64,000 bases of DNA from Candidatus Krumholzibacteriia bacterium (GCA_023131975.1 JAGLYV010000077.1:40594-104593); one strand, 5' to 3'. Positions 50,357-59,875 are shown, numbered from the stretch's first letter. Notes: generated from the sequence alone by a model not told the origin. Program-made: numbers and translations.

Positions 50357-51895
50357 TTACTCTGTAGAAACCTCGTTGCTCCGGGACATCAAGCCACCTG
50401 AATCAACGACAAAGACCCTGTAATAATACGTATTCCCGGTAAGGTCGAGGGACGTGTCATCGTGCCAGATCTTTTCGACGTTTGATATCGAGATCACAAG
50501 TTCCGAGAATTCCGTTACCCCGGGAGAAGTAGTCCTCCTGATCTCATACGCGGAAAAATCAGTATCTCCGTTTATACTCCAGGTGAGTGTAAGCCTGTCC
50601 GTCCCGACTGCCGAAGGTGCGTCGAGGACTACCGGAACGGGAAACATATCCAGCGTAGTCACTTCGATCTCATTACTTCCGGATCCCTCTCCGAGATCGT
50701 TGATCACGAATATCCTGTAGTAATAGGTGACATTTTCGTCGAGATCGCTATCCGGATAGCTTGTCTGAGAACGGTTATCAAGACCTCTGATGAAGAATTC
50801 AGGCTGTTCTCCCACTCCGGGACTTGTACTTCTGTATATCCTGTACGCACGGAAATCATCTTCAGCCGATTCGCTCCAATTAAGGGTTACACGCCTGTTT
50901 GTTATTTCCATCGGATCTAGAAGGGTCACATCTTCGGGCAGGTCAGTAAAATCAATTTTCTGTCCAGACTCTACGGCTAAAGACTGATTTCCGGCACGAT
51001 CTACAAACTGGCCCGCCACCCCAAGTCCCGTTCCCCTGAAACTGATCGGGAAGTTAAACACCTGTTCATAAGAACCGTCGCCAGCCGTAATATCTCCGCC
51101 TACCCCATCATCCCTGAGTACTATCGGTTCGGAATATCCTTCGAGCTCTATCCAGGCTTCACCACCGGTCTCGTCCCCATCCACCCTGATATAGAAATGC
51201 ACCTGTGCTCCCAACGCGAATTTCTCCGGATCCGGAGTAAATGTTACCGACGAAATAGCGGCATATGAATCCAGCGTAACATCCGCCGAGATTATACCCG
51301 ACCCGGTACCATTGCCATCCTGAAAGGTGGCGTATACCGTCTTGGCACCGTCACCATCCGTCAGGTTCCAGATTCTTGCTGCCGTATAGATCTCCCACGC
51401 CGCGCCTGAAAGATCAGGAATGTTTGAGATCTTCATCAAGGCAGTCGTCACAGGGGCGGTAATAGTAAGGATCACTTCATTAATGTTCGTGATCCCAGCT
51501 CCATTATCGATTATTAATGAATAGATCGATGGTATGACAGTCAGCTCCCGGGAACGAACACCTTCTTCCCCGGCAGGCGATACGGCTGAGACCGAATAGG
51601 TGTATTCCTCACCGTTCACGACATCCTCATCGAGATACTCTGTCCCTGTGACACTGGCCAGAAGAACCATCTCTTCCGAGTCAGGCTGTCTGTATAAACG
51701 GTATATTGCCGCTCCTGACACTTCCGTCCAGGAGATGTGTACATATCCGTCACCGGAATCCGATGTGAGACCGGAAGGCTGGGGAAGCCCCGTACCTTCA
51801 CCATAAAGGTCGATCTCTTCTATATCATCGAGACAGCCAGAGATCGTAAATCCCAGAAATAATATCACGAGAATCGGACCGAGAAGCCTTTTCAT
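50357..51895 (-). CDS. Fibronectin type III lipoprotein
   Basis: About 512 residues from ATG 51895, chosen because GGAGGT lies 7 bases upstream. Lipoprotein signal MKRLLGPILVILFLGFTISGC (lipobox ISG-C). Three fibronectin type III domains are visible: about 40-115 (YVHISWTEVSGAAIYRLYRQ), 330-420 (RVTLNWSESAEDDFRAYRIYRS) and 425-512 (RLTLTWSINGDTDFSAYEIRR); the middle 120-320 is another pair of beta domains. Repeats two and three are close copies. Surface or periplasmic binding is likely, perhaps of the polymer made by the neighbouring genes. It is the last gene of the unit that begins with the dehydrogenase at 58752. Confidence 0.85.
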   Translation of the reverse strand: MKRLLGPILVILFLGFTISGCLDDIEEIDLYGEGTGLPQPSGLTSDSGDGYVHISWTEVSGAAIYRLYRQPDSEEMVLLASVTGTEYLDEDVVNGEEYTYSVSAVSPAGEEGVRSRELTVIPSIYSLIIDNGAGITNINEVILTITAPVTTALMKISNIPDLSGAAWEIYTAARIWNLTDGDGAKTVYATFQDGNGTGSGIISADVTLDSYAAISSVTFTPDPEKFALGAQVHFYIRVDGDETGGEAWIELEGYSEPIVLRDDGVGGDITAGDGSYEQVFNFPISFRGTGLGVAGQFVDRAGNQSLAVESGQKIDFTDLPEDVTLLDPMEITNRRVTLNWSESAEDDFRAYRIYRSTSPGVGEQPEFFIRGLDNRSQTSYPDSDLDENVTYYYRIFVINDLGEGSGSNEIEVTTLDMFPVPVVLDAPSAVGTDRLTLTWSINGDTDFSAYEIRRTTSPGVTEFSELVISISNVEKIWHDDTSLDLTGNTYYYRVFVVDSGGLMSRSNEVSTE

Positions 51896-51913
51896 CTCTT
51901 CTACCTCCAGCAA

Positions 51914-53014
51914 TCAGAATTGAATTACGAGAGCCATTCCTCCAGGATCGATTTCCAGCGATGCTGTGGAGGATGGTATATACTTGTCCAGCGGGAAAAA
52001 AGTATCTATCAGATTCAGACCCCAGATACCACCAAGGATCAGAAGAGCGGTATCCCTCTCCTTCTTCACCTCATCGACATCTTCCCAGAGTCTCGCGGCC
52101 CTGTCTCTGAAGTAGTCCCTGTCAAGAGGAGACACGGCGTTGTTGTACCTGTCCACTTCCGTCTCATAGAGACTCGCGTATTCGTCATAACTGTTGATCC
52201 GGTCCAGAGAGTACAGCCCGGCAACAAGGGATAAGGCCGAGAAAGCGACACCTCTGGTAGACTTGCCCTGGTAGAATTGTCCTCTTCCAGGCCAGATCGT
52301 CGAATAAATAAATGCTTTTATCCTGCTTCTGGGAGTGGTGTCAGCAATCAGAATGGTTCCGCCGGCATCGAGATCCCATGAAGGAGGATTGCCAAGAAGG
52401 ATCGGGTCCAACAACATCTGTGCCCCATAGAGGGCCGAAACAAGTATCAAGGCCCGTTTTCTGTGGGTGTTCTGAACGTTGATAGCCCTTGAGGAAACAT
52501 GGAGCGCCTCGGTTATCCTGACACGTTCATCATATGTGCCTGCTTTTTCCAGCTTCTCGTTCAGAAAATCGAAACTGTCTTTCATATCCTGATATTCCAT
52601 CTGTTCGACAAGATAGTAATATCCGGCACACACAGTCGTGCCCATATCGGTCCAGCCCGATGCATTCCGACCCGACCTGATATTTCCCCATCCCGGCAAG
52701 AACATATTTCTGAAAGCAGTGGAAATCCTCGAACCCCTGATCGACCCCTGACCGACATCATCCATATCCAGATAACCTGTCCTGGATTCAAGCCCCATCC
52801 CTCCCATAAATAATCTCCAGGAGTCGCCAGGCCTCAAGTCACAGATCGTAAGGGGAAGCACACCATTAATATAGTAATCATCGACGAGCTCAAGATGGAC
52901 TCCGCCACGGAGACTGTTAAAATGAACGCACAACGAATCCTGTCCACGAACCATCGAGGGAAATATGGCAGCGACCAGGATCAAACCGAGCATGTGCTTT
53001 ACAATCAATCTCAT
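51914..53014 (-). CDS. Secreted/outer-membrane DUF5683-like protein
   Basis: About 366 residues from ATG 53014, where a signal peptide begins (MRLIVKHMLGLILVAAIFPSMVRGQD). Two copies of a membrane-turn motif, LPGWGNIRSGR and WPGRGQFYQGK, are each followed by hydrophobic helices; this repeated P-G-x-G-x-x-x-x-G pattern is seen in DUF5683 proteins of Bacteroidetes-like lineages. A coiled segment (SLYETEVDRYNNAVSPLDRDYFRDRAARLWEDVDEVKKERD) lies between the helices near the C-terminus. Function unknown; its place between the BY-kinase and the fibronectin lipoprotein ties it to polysaccharide export. Confidence 0.65.
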   Translation of the reverse strand: MRLIVKHMLGLILVAAIFPSMVRGQDSLCVHFNSLRGGVHLELVDDYYINGVLPLTICDLRPGDSWRLFMGGMGLESRTGYLDMDDVGQGSIRGSRISTAFRNMFLPGWGNIRSGRNASGWTDMGTTVCAGYYYLVEQMEYQDMKDSFDFLNEKLEKAGTYDERVRITEALHVSSRAINVQNTHRKRALILVSALYGAQMLLDPILLGNPPSWDLDAGGTILIADTTPRSRIKAFIYSTIWPGRGQFYQGKSTRGVAFSALSLVAGLYSLDRINSYDEYASLYETEVDRYNNAVSPLDRDYFRDRAARLWEDVDEVKKERDTALLILGGIWGLNLIDTFFPLDKYIPSSTASLEIDPGGMALVIQF

Positions 53015-53088
53015 CAGTGAACCCCCGATCCACTTTTTCAGTCTTCCATCGAGTGACGGAAAGAGGCTTTCTTCGACCACCAACGGAA

Positions 53089-53790
53089 TTATTCCTTTTC
53101 GTCCTCCGTATATCCGTAATACCTGTAATCGTAGTAATAAGGCAAAACTTCCGAAAGGTTGTTGACGACGACTCCGAGCAACCTGGCATCGGCATCCATC
53201 AGGATATTCTTCGCACGCAACGCGACGTTCCGTGGCGTCATCCCGGCAAGCAGGACCATGACGACCCCATCAACGACACTTGAGATGAGCATCGGGTCAC
53301 TGACCGGGATGATCGGAGCGCTGTCCACTATGACGATATCGTAATAAAACTTTATTTTGTCAAAGATATCCTTCATCACATCACCCTCGAAAAGATGGGC
53401 AGGAGACTGAACTCTCCTTCCAGCCGGGATGACTTTAAGATTCTCTATCGGAGTATCTTTGATCACTTCCATAGGATCTGCCGAACCTTCGAGACATTCC
53501 AGTAACCCAGGTTCCTTGTCGACATCGAATATCTGATGCAACCGTGGCCTTCTTAGATCGGCATCGACAATAAGCGACTTTTTGCCCCGGAAACGCGCGA
53601 CCGTAAGAGCAAGATGTGAAGCTACCGTGCTTTTTCCCTCTCCCCTGTTCGCGCTGGTCACCAGGAAGCTCCTCTTGGGATTCCTTCCGTCGATATGCCT
53701 GATATTCGAATAGAGCCTTCTCATCTCGGTAGCGATGGGACTTTCCTGATCGAATACGTCATATATTGTTTGTTTTTCGGTCACGTCCAC
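53089..53790 (-). CDS. CpsD/CapB-family tyrosine autokinase (BY-kinase)
   Basis: 233 residues. P-loop ATPase of the MinD/Mrp type with Walker A SANRGEGKST, Walker A' SLIVDADLRRPRLH, Walker B YDIVIVDSAPI, and a C-terminal tyrosine cluster with six Tyr in nine residues (YYYDYRYYGY) for autophosphorylation. It lacks its own membrane part; the Wzz-like protein encoded 3 bases upstream supplies it. Together they control chain length and export of the polymer by cycles of phosphorylation. Confidence 0.93.
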   Translation of the reverse strand: MDVTEKQTIYDVFDQESPIATEMRRLYSNIRHIDGRNPKRSFLVTSANRGEGKSTVASHLALTVARFRGKKSLIVDADLRRPRLHQIFDVDKEPGLLECLEGSADPMEVIKDTPIENLKVIPAGRRVQSPAHLFEGDVMKDIFDKIKFYYDIVIVDSAPIIPVSDPMLISSVVDGVVMVLLAGMTPRNVALRAKNILMDADARLLGVVVNNLSEVLPYYYDYRYYGYTEDEKE

Positions 53791-53792
53791 CC

Positions 53793-55457
53793 CTAACCCT
53801 CGTCTTTCTTCTCTGTAAGTTCTACGCCGATCCCGGAGCTTTTAAGAGCCTTTGCGTACATATAAAGGACTCCGCTCATTATCGAGACAAAAAGGAATAT
53901 CCCCACGATCCATGCAGTCATCATCCTGCCACGCCTCTTCTTTTCCCAGGCGAAATGCGCTACGGTCTTTGGAACTGTTCCCAGAACCGGCACCTTCAAT
54001 ATTCTTTGAACCTCTTCCACCGTTCTGAATGAATCATCGGCATATTCGGTTATCAGGATCGCGCTTAATCCGCATGCTCCACCGAAGACCAGAGCCAGAA
54101 GAATGATCTTCAATTTGTTCGGCTTAACGGGAATGAAAGACTTTTCAGCCTGTTCGATTATACTGACCCGCACACCCAGGTTCGTACTCTGCACTGCTTC
54201 AGTGATCTGGGCAGATGTCTTTGACTCTACGAATGCCTGATAAATAGCCCTGTTTGTCTCGACGTCCTGGTTCAGTCTCGCTTCTTCTCTCTCGAGATGC
54301 GGCCGTATGGATATATTTTCATTGTATCTATCGATATATCCCTGGATCTTCCTCTCCCTGCTTGAGTAGTAATCTACCAGGGATCTCTGATAGTAATACT
54401 CCGTTATCAGAGGTCGGAGGTCAGCCGAGAACTCGCTGTATTCGTCGAGGATGATCTCCGAGATCCTTCTCCTCAACTCCTCCCAGATGGCGGAAAAATC
54501 CTGTTCTTCCACCGAAGCGTTATCGCCAGCGATCATCGAAAGGAGCCATTCGTTGCTCCTGGCAAACAACCGGTTCTCGATGTTGTTGACTGTCTCATCA
54601 GAACCTATGCGATCAGTCGAAGGGATCATCCCAAATATCGAATTCAGTCTTTCCCTTATTCTCCTGAGAGCTATATTGTTCCTCTCGACTTCAGTTTGAA
54701 AAGTCGTTTTCCTGGCATCCGCCACATGCAGGTTCAATGCGTTTACGGGATTAGTCTCTATATCGGTCGCCGCGAGCTCACGTTTTACTCTTGCGAGCTC
54801 CTTTTCGGCTGTGTCCAGCTTTTCCTTATAAATAGCCAGCTGTTCATCACTGAATGCTCCCGCCTGCCTCAGCCCCTGAAGTTTTGACTGCTGTGTGACT
54901 TCGATATATTTCTCTGCCATCTTGCTCGCCAGTATATGCGCTGTACCAGGATCGGAATCCAGAACGCTGATCTGGTAAAAACCAGGAAGAGTGTTTTCTA
55001 CTCTTATCTTGTCCCGCAGAAGGGCAACAAGCCTCCTGATCACTCTTTCCTCAACGGGAAGACCCGTTGGGTTTTTCTTCGAATTCTCGATATCCCGCCT
55101 GATATTATAAGACCTGTTCAGACCCAGATCGTAAATGACGGTCTCCAGAAACGACCGGCTTCGAAGCCTGGTTTCGATCATGGCCCTGTACTGCCGTTCC
55201 CTGACGCGCTGCTGCTGTTCCACATTTGTTATGTACCTGCCCATCGTCTGGGCAAGGATATTCTGTTCCTCGATGGAAACGAGAGTAGATGATTCATAGA
55301 CTGGCGTGAGATAACGCGTGCCGACGGCAGCAATCACAAAAGACAGGATCACCGGAACGAGAATGTAGAACTTCTTTCTCCAGAATATTTTCCAGTAGAC
55401 TTGAAGATCGATTTTCTGCGAGTCCTCTTCAGGAACATACTTCCGAACGTTTTCCAC
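53793..55457 (-). CDS. Wzz/GumC-type chain-length determinant protein
   Basis: 554 residues. Cytoplasmic N-terminus, first transmembrane helix (FYILVPVILSFVIAAVGTRYL), a long periplasmic coiled-coil region (about 70-430, with a GNVR-like hairpin), second helix near 445 (KIILLALVFGGACGLSAILI) followed by FRTVEEVQRILKVPVLGTVPK, and a further hydrophobic helix (AWIVGIFLFVSIMSGVLYMY) at the end. The P-rich FIPVKPNKLK before the second helix is typical. GTG start with AAGGGGG upstream. It pairs with the BY-kinase encoded next and the Wza-type protein encoded before. Confidence 0.9.
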   Translation of the reverse strand: MENVRKYVPEEDSQKIDLQVYWKIFWRKKFYILVPVILSFVIAAVGTRYLTPVYESSTLVSIEEQNILAQTMGRYITNVEQQQRVRERQYRAMIETRLRSRSFLETVIYDLGLNRSYNIRRDIENSKKNPTGLPVEERVIRRLVALLRDKIRVENTLPGFYQISVLDSDPGTAHILASKMAEKYIEVTQQSKLQGLRQAGAFSDEQLAIYKEKLDTAEKELARVKRELAATDIETNPVNALNLHVADARKTTFQTEVERNNIALRRIRERLNSIFGMIPSTDRIGSDETVNNIENRLFARSNEWLLSMIAGDNASVEEQDFSAIWEELRRRISEIILDEYSEFSADLRPLITEYYYQRSLVDYYSSRERKIQGYIDRYNENISIRPHLEREEARLNQDVETNRAIYQAFVESKTSAQITEAVQSTNLGVRVSIIEQAEKSFIPVKPNKLKIILLALVFGGACGLSAILITEYADDSFRTVEEVQRILKVPVLGTVPKTVAHFAWEKKRRGRMMTAWIVGIFLFVSIMSGVLYMYAKALKSSGIGVELTEKKDEG

Positions 55458-55470
55458 CCATACCCCCTTC

Positions 55471-56463
55471 TCAGTTGCTCATAACAGCGATTATGGCCGC
55501 GGTAGCCGTCAACGTTCCCAGCAGATATCGTGGGTCGCTGAAAAGGACCCTGAAAATATTTCTGTCCCGGGGAATATTCACTGTATCGTTCGGTAGTATG
55601 ATCGGATTCTGCCTTGCGTCCCCCGTATTGAGATAAGCAGCAAAATCGACCTGTATCGTCATCACAGTCCCTTCGGGAAGATACCTGATGATCTTGACCC
55701 TGCTCAGGTCAGCCAGGTCATCCGGGCCACCTGCGGCCAGTATCGCATCTGTAAGGCTCTTTGTTCCGGACAGCTTGTAATGTCCCGGATTCGGAACGGA
55801 ACCGATAACACGTACCGAACCTGTGCCCTGGTATTGGAGCATCCGGATCGGGACGATAACCGTATCACCCGGTTTGAGTTCAGGAAGTGATTCGATATTG
55901 CCGTTTTCAATCACCTGCTGAAGATTTACGATGAATGTGCGCCTTCCCTCTTCTTCCGCGCGTATTATCCTGACAGTCTCCAACGCGGCTTCCGGAGTTG
56001 CGCCTCCAGCCTCTCTGACAGCTTCCCAAAGATTGGGATTCTCACCAAAATCATACTTGCCTGGATTAAGGACCTCGCCATGGACATAGATCAATCTTCT
56101 GGACTCTTCACCAACCAGGCTCAACTCTATTCGCTCTACACTGGGATAGAGTTCCTGAAGACGGCGCAGAATGACCTGGCTGGCTTCATTGATCAAAAGT
56201 CCCTCGATCATGATCTCGCCAAGCACAGGTATGAGGACAGTGCCCTCTTCGCTGATCGTCAATCGTCTTTCGAGTTCCTGTCTCTCCGGGATCGACATGT
56301 CGATCCGGTCACCAGTCCGCAAACGGATCTCCTGAGCAACTACTGCACCGTTCGCAATGCAGATCATTGTCATAACAATGATCAGAACAACGATACTTCC
56401 TGTAAACCCTTTGATAACGATCACCTCCCTAAATCTTGGCCTGAAGAGTATCTTCTTTTCCAT
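55471..56463 (-). CDS. Wza-type polysaccharide export protein (SLBB domains)
   Basis: The frame opens at ATG 56463, but that ATG has no ribosome-binding site and would put 16 odd residues before a normal signal peptide (KGFTGSIVVLIIVMTMICIANGAVVAQ). A perfect GGAGGTGAT (56428-56420) sits so that translation should begin at ATC 56415, right before this signal; ATC is a rare start codon. The mature part has a Poly_export domain (RLRTGDRIDMSIPE, GTVLIPVLGEIMIEGL) and two SLBB domains (VYVHGEVLNPGKYDF-like; VRVIGSVPNPGHYKL), and ends with a hydrophobic helix. There is no lipobox cysteine. It would form the outer-membrane export channel. Confidence 0.85.
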   Translation of the reverse strand: MEKKILFRPRFREVIVIKGFTGSIVVLIIVMTMICIANGAVVAQEIRLRTGDRIDMSIPERQELERRLTISEEGTVLIPVLGEIMIEGLLINEASQVILRRLQELYPSVERIELSLVGEESRRLIYVHGEVLNPGKYDFGENPNLWEAVREAGGATPEAALETVRIIRAEEEGRRTFIVNLQQVIENGNIESLPELKPGDTVIVPIRMLQYQGTGSVRVIGSVPNPGHYKLSGTKSLTDAILAAGGPDDLADLSRVKIIRYLPEGTVMTIQVDFAAYLNTGDARQNPIILPNDTVNIPRDRNIFRVLFSDPRYLLGTLTATAAIIAVMSN

Positions 56464-56484
56464 TGCGCTGTAAAGGAAAAAGGC

Positions 56485-57432
56485 TTACGCGCCACCGGCC
56501 AGATTCTGTCTGTACCAATCGACTGTCCTCGCAAGACCTGTCTCAAAATCAACATCGACAGAATACCCGAAAAGAGCTTCAGCCTTCGATATATCCGCAT
56601 GAGAATGTTTGACATCCCCGGCCCTTGTTTCGGCGTAAACAGGGCGAACATCGGCCCCGGTCAACTTGCTGAGTTTTTCGTACAATTCGTTCAGTGTGTA
56701 TTTCGTTCCGCATGCAATATTCACCATCTGACCAGCAGCCGAGGCGCATCGCGAGGCTAGTATGTTCGCGTTGACTACATTCTTTACAAAAGTAAAATCT
56801 CTGCTCTGCTCTCCATCGCCGAATATTGTAGAACTCTCGCCCTGGAGAAGATTAGATATGAATATCGGGATTACGGCAGCATACTGGGAGGCCGGGTCCT
56901 GTCTCGGACCGAAGACGTTAAAATATCTTATGCTGATCGTTGGAAGTCCGTATACCTTTGAATACACGGAACAATAATGCTCCCCGACAAGCTTGGTGAC
57001 AGCATACGGCGACAGGGGCTCCGGGACAATATCCTCTGTTTTCGGCAGTTTCTCCGTCTCACCATAAGCTGAGGAGGACGCGGCATAGACGAGACTCTTG
57101 ACCCCGGCTTTTCTGGCTTCCTCGAGAACGATAAGAGTTCCTCTGACATTCACATCGTTGACCAGGACAGGATCTTCGATGCTCCTGGGCACGGATGCCA
57201 GGGCAGCCTGATGAAGCACATGATCGACACCGACCATTGCTTTTCCGAGGGTACCTGAATCCCTGATATCACCCTTTACAAAATCGAGGCCGGACCTGAA
57301 CTTTTCAAGATTTTTCTCATGCCCGGTAGAAAGATCGTCATAGACTATGACATCCTCTCCCAGGGTTATAAGCTCTTCAACAATATTGGAACCAATGAAT
57401 CCGGCCCCTCCTGTCACCAGGTATCTGGACAT
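56485..57432 (-). CDS. UDP-sugar 4-epimerase (WbpP/TviC type)
   Basis: 315 residues, extended short-chain dehydrogenase. NAD-binding TGGAGFIGSN, HQAALASVPRS, catalytic Ser in YAASSSAYGE and YxxxK in YAVTK, RYFNVFGPRQDP. VPRSIEDP and the GPRQDP-S pattern are typical of UDP-GlcNAc C4-epimerases. GGAGG lies before the ATG. It is encoded 24 bases after the dehydrogenase, and the two together could make UDP-GalNAcA from UDP-GlcNAc as TviB/TviC or WbpO/WbpP do; substrate is inferred. Confidence 0.9.
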   Translation of the reverse strand: MSRYLVTGGAGFIGSNIVEELITLGEDVIVYDDLSTGHEKNLEKFRSGLDFVKGDIRDSGTLGKAMVGVDHVLHQAALASVPRSIEDPVLVNDVNVRGTLIVLEEARKAGVKSLVYAASSSAYGETEKLPKTEDIVPEPLSPYAVTKLVGEHYCSVYSKVYGLPTISIRYFNVFGPRQDPASQYAAVIPIFISNLLQGESSTIFGDGEQSRDFTFVKNVVNANILASRCASAAGQMVNIACGTKYTLNELYEKLSKLTGADVRPVYAETRAGDVKHSHADISKAEALFGYSVDVDFETGLARTVDWYRQNLAGGA

Positions 57433-57456
57433 TTCTCCTCCAATCAGGAAGCCCCG

Positions 57457-58752
57457 TCACAGCCTCACAATATTTTCATTTCCCAACCCTTTAAGGACAT
57501 TTCTCGAATCAAATATAAGGTCGCAATTCTGGACCAGGGGACCATAATCCACGTTGCTGTGCCCAGTGACAATTATCGCGCAATCGATTGACTTCAATTC
57601 TTCGGCAGTATATTCGAATTTTTCTACTGCCCCCTCCTTTATATCTATTTCGTCGACAAAGGGGTCGTACCAGCAGACATCCGAACCTCTCTGAAGAAGA
57701 AGCCGGATTATGTCAAAGGCAGGAGACTCGCGTGTATCATCAATATCACTCTTGTATGAAATTCCCATGATCAGGATCCTGGATCCATTCATGCATTTCT
57801 TTTTCTTGTTAAGAGCTTCGGCAACTCTGACGACTACCTGCGCGGGCATATCCCCATTGATCATACCCGCGAGTTCGATGAATCTCGCGTCGAATCCACT
57901 TTGCTTGGCTTTCCAGGAAAGATAGAACGGATCTATCGGAATACAATGACCACCCAGGCCAGGGCCAGGATAGAACGGCATAAAACCGAAAGGTTTCGTT
58001 GCTGCCGCATCGATGACTTCCCATACATTGATCCCCATCCTGTTGCACATCAGCGCGATTTCGTTCACCAGGCCGATATTCACGCTTCTAAATGTATTTT
58101 CCAGGAGTTTTACAGTCTCCGCGACACGCGAAGAATTGACCGGAACCGGATTCATTCCTGCCGCAGAGTAAAGTGCCGCGGCAAGCTCCGTACACGCCGG
58201 TGTGACTCCGCCGACTACTTTGGGGATGTTTTTCGTCGTGTACTGCTCGTTGCCCGGATCGACTCTCTCCGGAGAAAAAGCGAGATAGAAATCACTGCCG
58301 ACTTTCAACCCGCTCTCTTCCAGGATCGGCATCATCACTTCTTCCGTTGTTCCCGGATAAGTAGTACTCTCCAGAATAATCAACTGGTCTTTATGTATAT
58401 ACTTCTTTATCTCTTTCAGGGCCGCGACTATATAAGAAATGTCAGGGTCCTTGGTCTTGCGCAGGGGGGTCGGGACAGCGATGTTGATCGTGTCGATCTC
58501 CTTGAGAATAGAAAAATCGGTCGTTGCCCTGAGTTTTCCCGAAGAGACGACTTCGCGGAGTTCTTCGTCGACTACATCGCCAATATAACTTTCTCCAGCA
58601 TTGACCTTTGCAACTTTTGTCGGATCTATATCGATCCCAACAGTCTCAAGTCCTGCTTTCGCGAACTCGACTGCCAGCGGAAGCCCCACGTATCCCAGTC
58701 CTATCACAGACTGGACAGTTTCCGACTTTTCCATTTTCTCTTTAAGTCCCAA
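57457..58752 (-). CDS. UDP-N-acetyl-sugar 6-dehydrogenase (WbpA/WbpO/TviB family)
   Basis: 431 residues from TTG 58752; AAAGGAG lies 7 bases upstream, which overrules the longer frame from 58782. N-terminal NAD fold SVIGLGYVGLPLAVEFAKAG, STTYPGTTEEV, FSPERVDPGN, KLLENTFRSVNIGLVNE, the catalytic Cys in GPGLGGHCIPIDP and C-terminal ISYKSDIDDTRESPA. It oxidises a UDP-hexosamine to the uronic acid. It appears to head the polysaccharide unit. Confidence 0.93.
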   Translation of the reverse strand: MGLKEKMEKSETVQSVIGLGYVGLPLAVEFAKAGLETVGIDIDPTKVAKVNAGESYIGDVVDEELREVVSSGKLRATTDFSILKEIDTINIAVPTPLRKTKDPDISYIVAALKEIKKYIHKDQLIILESTTYPGTTEEVMMPILEESGLKVGSDFYLAFSPERVDPGNEQYTTKNIPKVVGGVTPACTELAAALYSAAGMNPVPVNSSRVAETVKLLENTFRSVNIGLVNEIALMCNRMGINVWEVIDAAATKPFGFMPFYPGPGLGGHCIPIDPFYLSWKAKQSGFDARFIELAGMINGDMPAQVVVRVAEALNKKKKCMNGSRILIMGISYKSDIDDTRESPAFDIIRLLLQRGSDVCWYDPFVDEIDIKEGAVEKFEYTAEELKSIDCAIIVTGHSNVDYGPLVQNCDLIFDSRNVLKGLGNENIVRL

Positions 58753-58825
58753 TCTATTACTCCTTTCAAACCATTGATACAATCTTATGGAAAGTTATAA
58801 CAAACAGGTTATCACGTCAAAGGTT

Positions 58826-59875
58826 TCAAGCACGTTCAACGCAATTTAACTCCCTGTATATCTTTATATTATTTTTACCGCCGTCCTTTGCCTTGTATAG
58901 CGCGCAGTCCGCCCTGTCGATAAGTTGTTCGACTTCAAGGGCATCCTCAGGGTAGACGGAAATTCCCAGGCTACAGGTGAGAAGCCCGGACTTAACTCTG
59001 TCAAATCTAAAATGTTCGATTGATTCGAGTATCCTTTTCCCCATTATCTTAGCGCCATCCAGGTCGGTCTGAGGCAGAAGAATAGCAAACTCGTCACCAC
59101 CGTATTTGGCGACGATATCGATATCGCGACAATTAGATTTCAATATTCCAGCTATATCGGTCAGGGCCCTGCTTCCTGAAAGATGCCCGTTTCTGTCATT
59201 ATACTCTTTAAGATTATCGACATCCAGCATGAGAAAGGAAAAGACCTGATTGAACCTCATGGCTCTTTTTATCTCAACCTTGATAGACCTGATCAGATGG
59301 CGATAATTGAATATTCCCGTCAATCCGTCTGTAATCGATTCGATCTCCAGTTTTTTGTATAGATAATAGTTTTCAAAGGCTATCGCAGCCTGATTGGAGA
59401 GAATTTTCAACATATGCATATCTTCATCCGAGAATTCCCGCTGATCCTGGTCATTTACCGCAAGGATAATACCGAAAACAGCGCTTTTTGCCATGAGTGG
59501 AGCAGATATCACGCTGTTGGACCGATCGTCGTCATGTATACATTCCTTTGCCACGACAGACAGGTCCAGGTCGAAGGCATCGTCCTTGCCGCGCGATGAT
59601 TCCAGTTCCCTCTGAAGCCATTTCGTGATGCCTTTCGATTCAGGCAGTTGTTCAACCGTTACTTTCCTCTTATTTTCATGATTTTCGCCAGTATACTTTA
59701 TTACCTTGAGATTCTCGAGAAATATAAGGTGGACTTTCCTCGTCGGCAGGATGTTAAGGGCCGCGTTTATGATCTTGTTAAAGATCACACGGTTATCCTT
59801 GCCCAGGCTTATCAGGCTTGTTATTTCCGAAAACGTCTTTAGAAGAACGTCTTTTTCGTCCATTTTTCTTTGCAT
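58826..59875 (-). CDS. GAF-GGDEF diguanylate cyclase
   Basis: 349 residues. GAF domain (about 10-175; NSVISAPLMAKSAVFGIILAVND) then GGDEF domain with DGLTGIFNYRHL, DVDNLKEYNDRNGH and the intact signature YGGDEFAILLP, so it should make cyclic-di-GMP. No inhibitory RxxD is obvious before the signature (CRDIDIVAKYGGDEF). TAAGGTGG precedes the ATG. It stands 74 bases upstream of the polysaccharide biosynthesis unit, on the same strand, so control of that polymer by cyclic-di-GMP is a reasonable idea. No transmembrane helix: the signal is cytoplasmic. Confidence 0.92.
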   Translation of the reverse strand: MQRKMDEKDVLLKTFSEITSLISLGKDNRVIFNKIINAALNILPTRKVHLIFLENLKVIKYTGENHENKRKVTVEQLPESKGITKWLQRELESSRGKDDAFDLDLSVVAKECIHDDDRSNSVISAPLMAKSAVFGIILAVNDQDQREFSDEDMHMLKILSNQAAIAFENYYLYKKLEIESITDGLTGIFNYRHLIRSIKVEIKRAMRFNQVFSFLMLDVDNLKEYNDRNGHLSGSRALTDIAGILKSNCRDIDIVAKYGGDEFAILLPQTDLDGAKIMGKRILESIEHFRFDRVKSGLLTCSLGISVYPEDALEVEQLIDRADCALYKAKDGGKNNIKIYRELNCVERA

